Shown here: piece after piece, positions 6,075-6,186 of the stretch
How the letters are laid out: each line of letters opens with the position of its first letter
How positions within the stretch are numbered: position 1 is the first letter of the stretch
Origin: an uncultured Collinsella sp.
Lineage (GTDB): Bacteria; Actinomycetota; Coriobacteriia; Coriobacteriales; Coriobacteriaceae
Direction: 5' to 3'
DNA: 6,186 nucleotides
Assembly: GCA_902470265.1 (NCBI GenBank)
Contig: CABRFW010000101.1
Location: 1 to 6,186, forward strand
Made by a program: the position numbers and the translations under genes
The notes under the pieces: generated by a model
The model's database searches: none
Told to the model about the DNA's origin: nothing
Seen by the model: the letters and a program-made list of their open reading frames with translations, nothing else

Positions 6075-6186
6075 GCGAGCTCCAAAATGCCCAGTATGAT
6101 GGGCTGATGTAGCAGATAAAAGGGGAGTGCATGACGTCCAAGGCTGGCGAGCGCCGGCAGGGGGTTGGCGTAGGCCCAGCTTGGGG
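6059..6186 (-). CDS. Probable membrane acyltransferase, DUF1624/HGSNAT-like, C-terminal fragment (5' end outside window)
   Basis: On the minus strand an open frame runs in from the right edge and stops at TAA (6061-6059), giving the last 41 residues of a protein. The segment LGRHALPFYLLHQPIILGIL closely resembles the last transmembrane helix of DUF1624 (heparan-alpha-glucosaminide N-acetyltransferase catalytic domain-like) proteins. That family typically shows LGRHSLxIYLLHQP near its C-terminus. These are multi-spanning membrane proteins thought to transfer acyl groups to sugars. The substrate cannot be told from this fragment. The related acyltransferase-3 family is an alternative. The gene is convergent with hflX and overlaps it by 16 bases, so it is not part of the same transcript. 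Only the end is visible, which limits certainty. Confidence 0.72.
   Translation of the reverse strand, partial: PSWAYANPLPALASLGRHALPFYLLHQPIILGILELAYSVR

Noticed and set aside
6089..6104. Inverted repeat GCCCA/TGGGC after hflX as a terminator
   Set aside because: The stem has only five base pairs with no T run on either strand, and the bases lie inside the minus-strand acyltransferase coding sequence.
1..6186. CRISPR array, mobile element, tRNA or phage genes
   Set aside because: I looked for direct repeats, terminal inverted repeats, transposase motifs and cloverleaf-like segments by eye on both strands and saw none. Nearly every base is in a core gene.

Overview
The window is a compact, gene-dense stretch of bacterial chromosome. 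All identifiable plus-strand genes point the same way. The GC-rich coding sequence, the protein sequences and the gene order suggest an actinobacterium of the class Coriobacteriia, most likely Collinsella or a close relative. That assignment comes from reading the sequence alone, not from a database search.

Layout: (1) 2-952, the 3' part of rny (RNase Y), cut by the left edge. (2) 954-2039, a 361-residue GHKL-superfamily ATPase of unknown role that starts one base after the rny stop. (3) 2040-2113, a short AT-rich leader with two inverted repeats. (4) 2114-2431, a SpoVS-family protein. (5) 2477-3847 miaB, 3847-4785 miaA and 4785-6074 hflX, a tight run in which both junctions are the overlapping stop/start TAATG. 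(6) 6059-6186 on the minus strand, the C-terminal end of a probable membrane acyltransferase whose stop codon lies inside the end of hflX. There are no tRNA or rRNA genes, insertion sequences, CRISPR arrays or phage genes. No gap between genes exceeds 75 bases.

The theme is RNA metabolism and translation. RNase Y starts mRNA decay. MiaA and MiaB act in sequence on A37 of tRNAs that read UNN codons (isopentenylation, then methylthiolation). HflX is a ribosome-associated GTPase. SpoVS has an Alba-like nucleic-acid-binding fold. The ATPase between rny and spoVS is the least explained gene and the best candidate for something undescribed. Its motifs match the hydrolysing GHL class (gyrase B, MutL, Hsp90) better than histidine kinases, and it sits where Bacillus has ymdB. 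The rest of the window looks like ordinary core genome.
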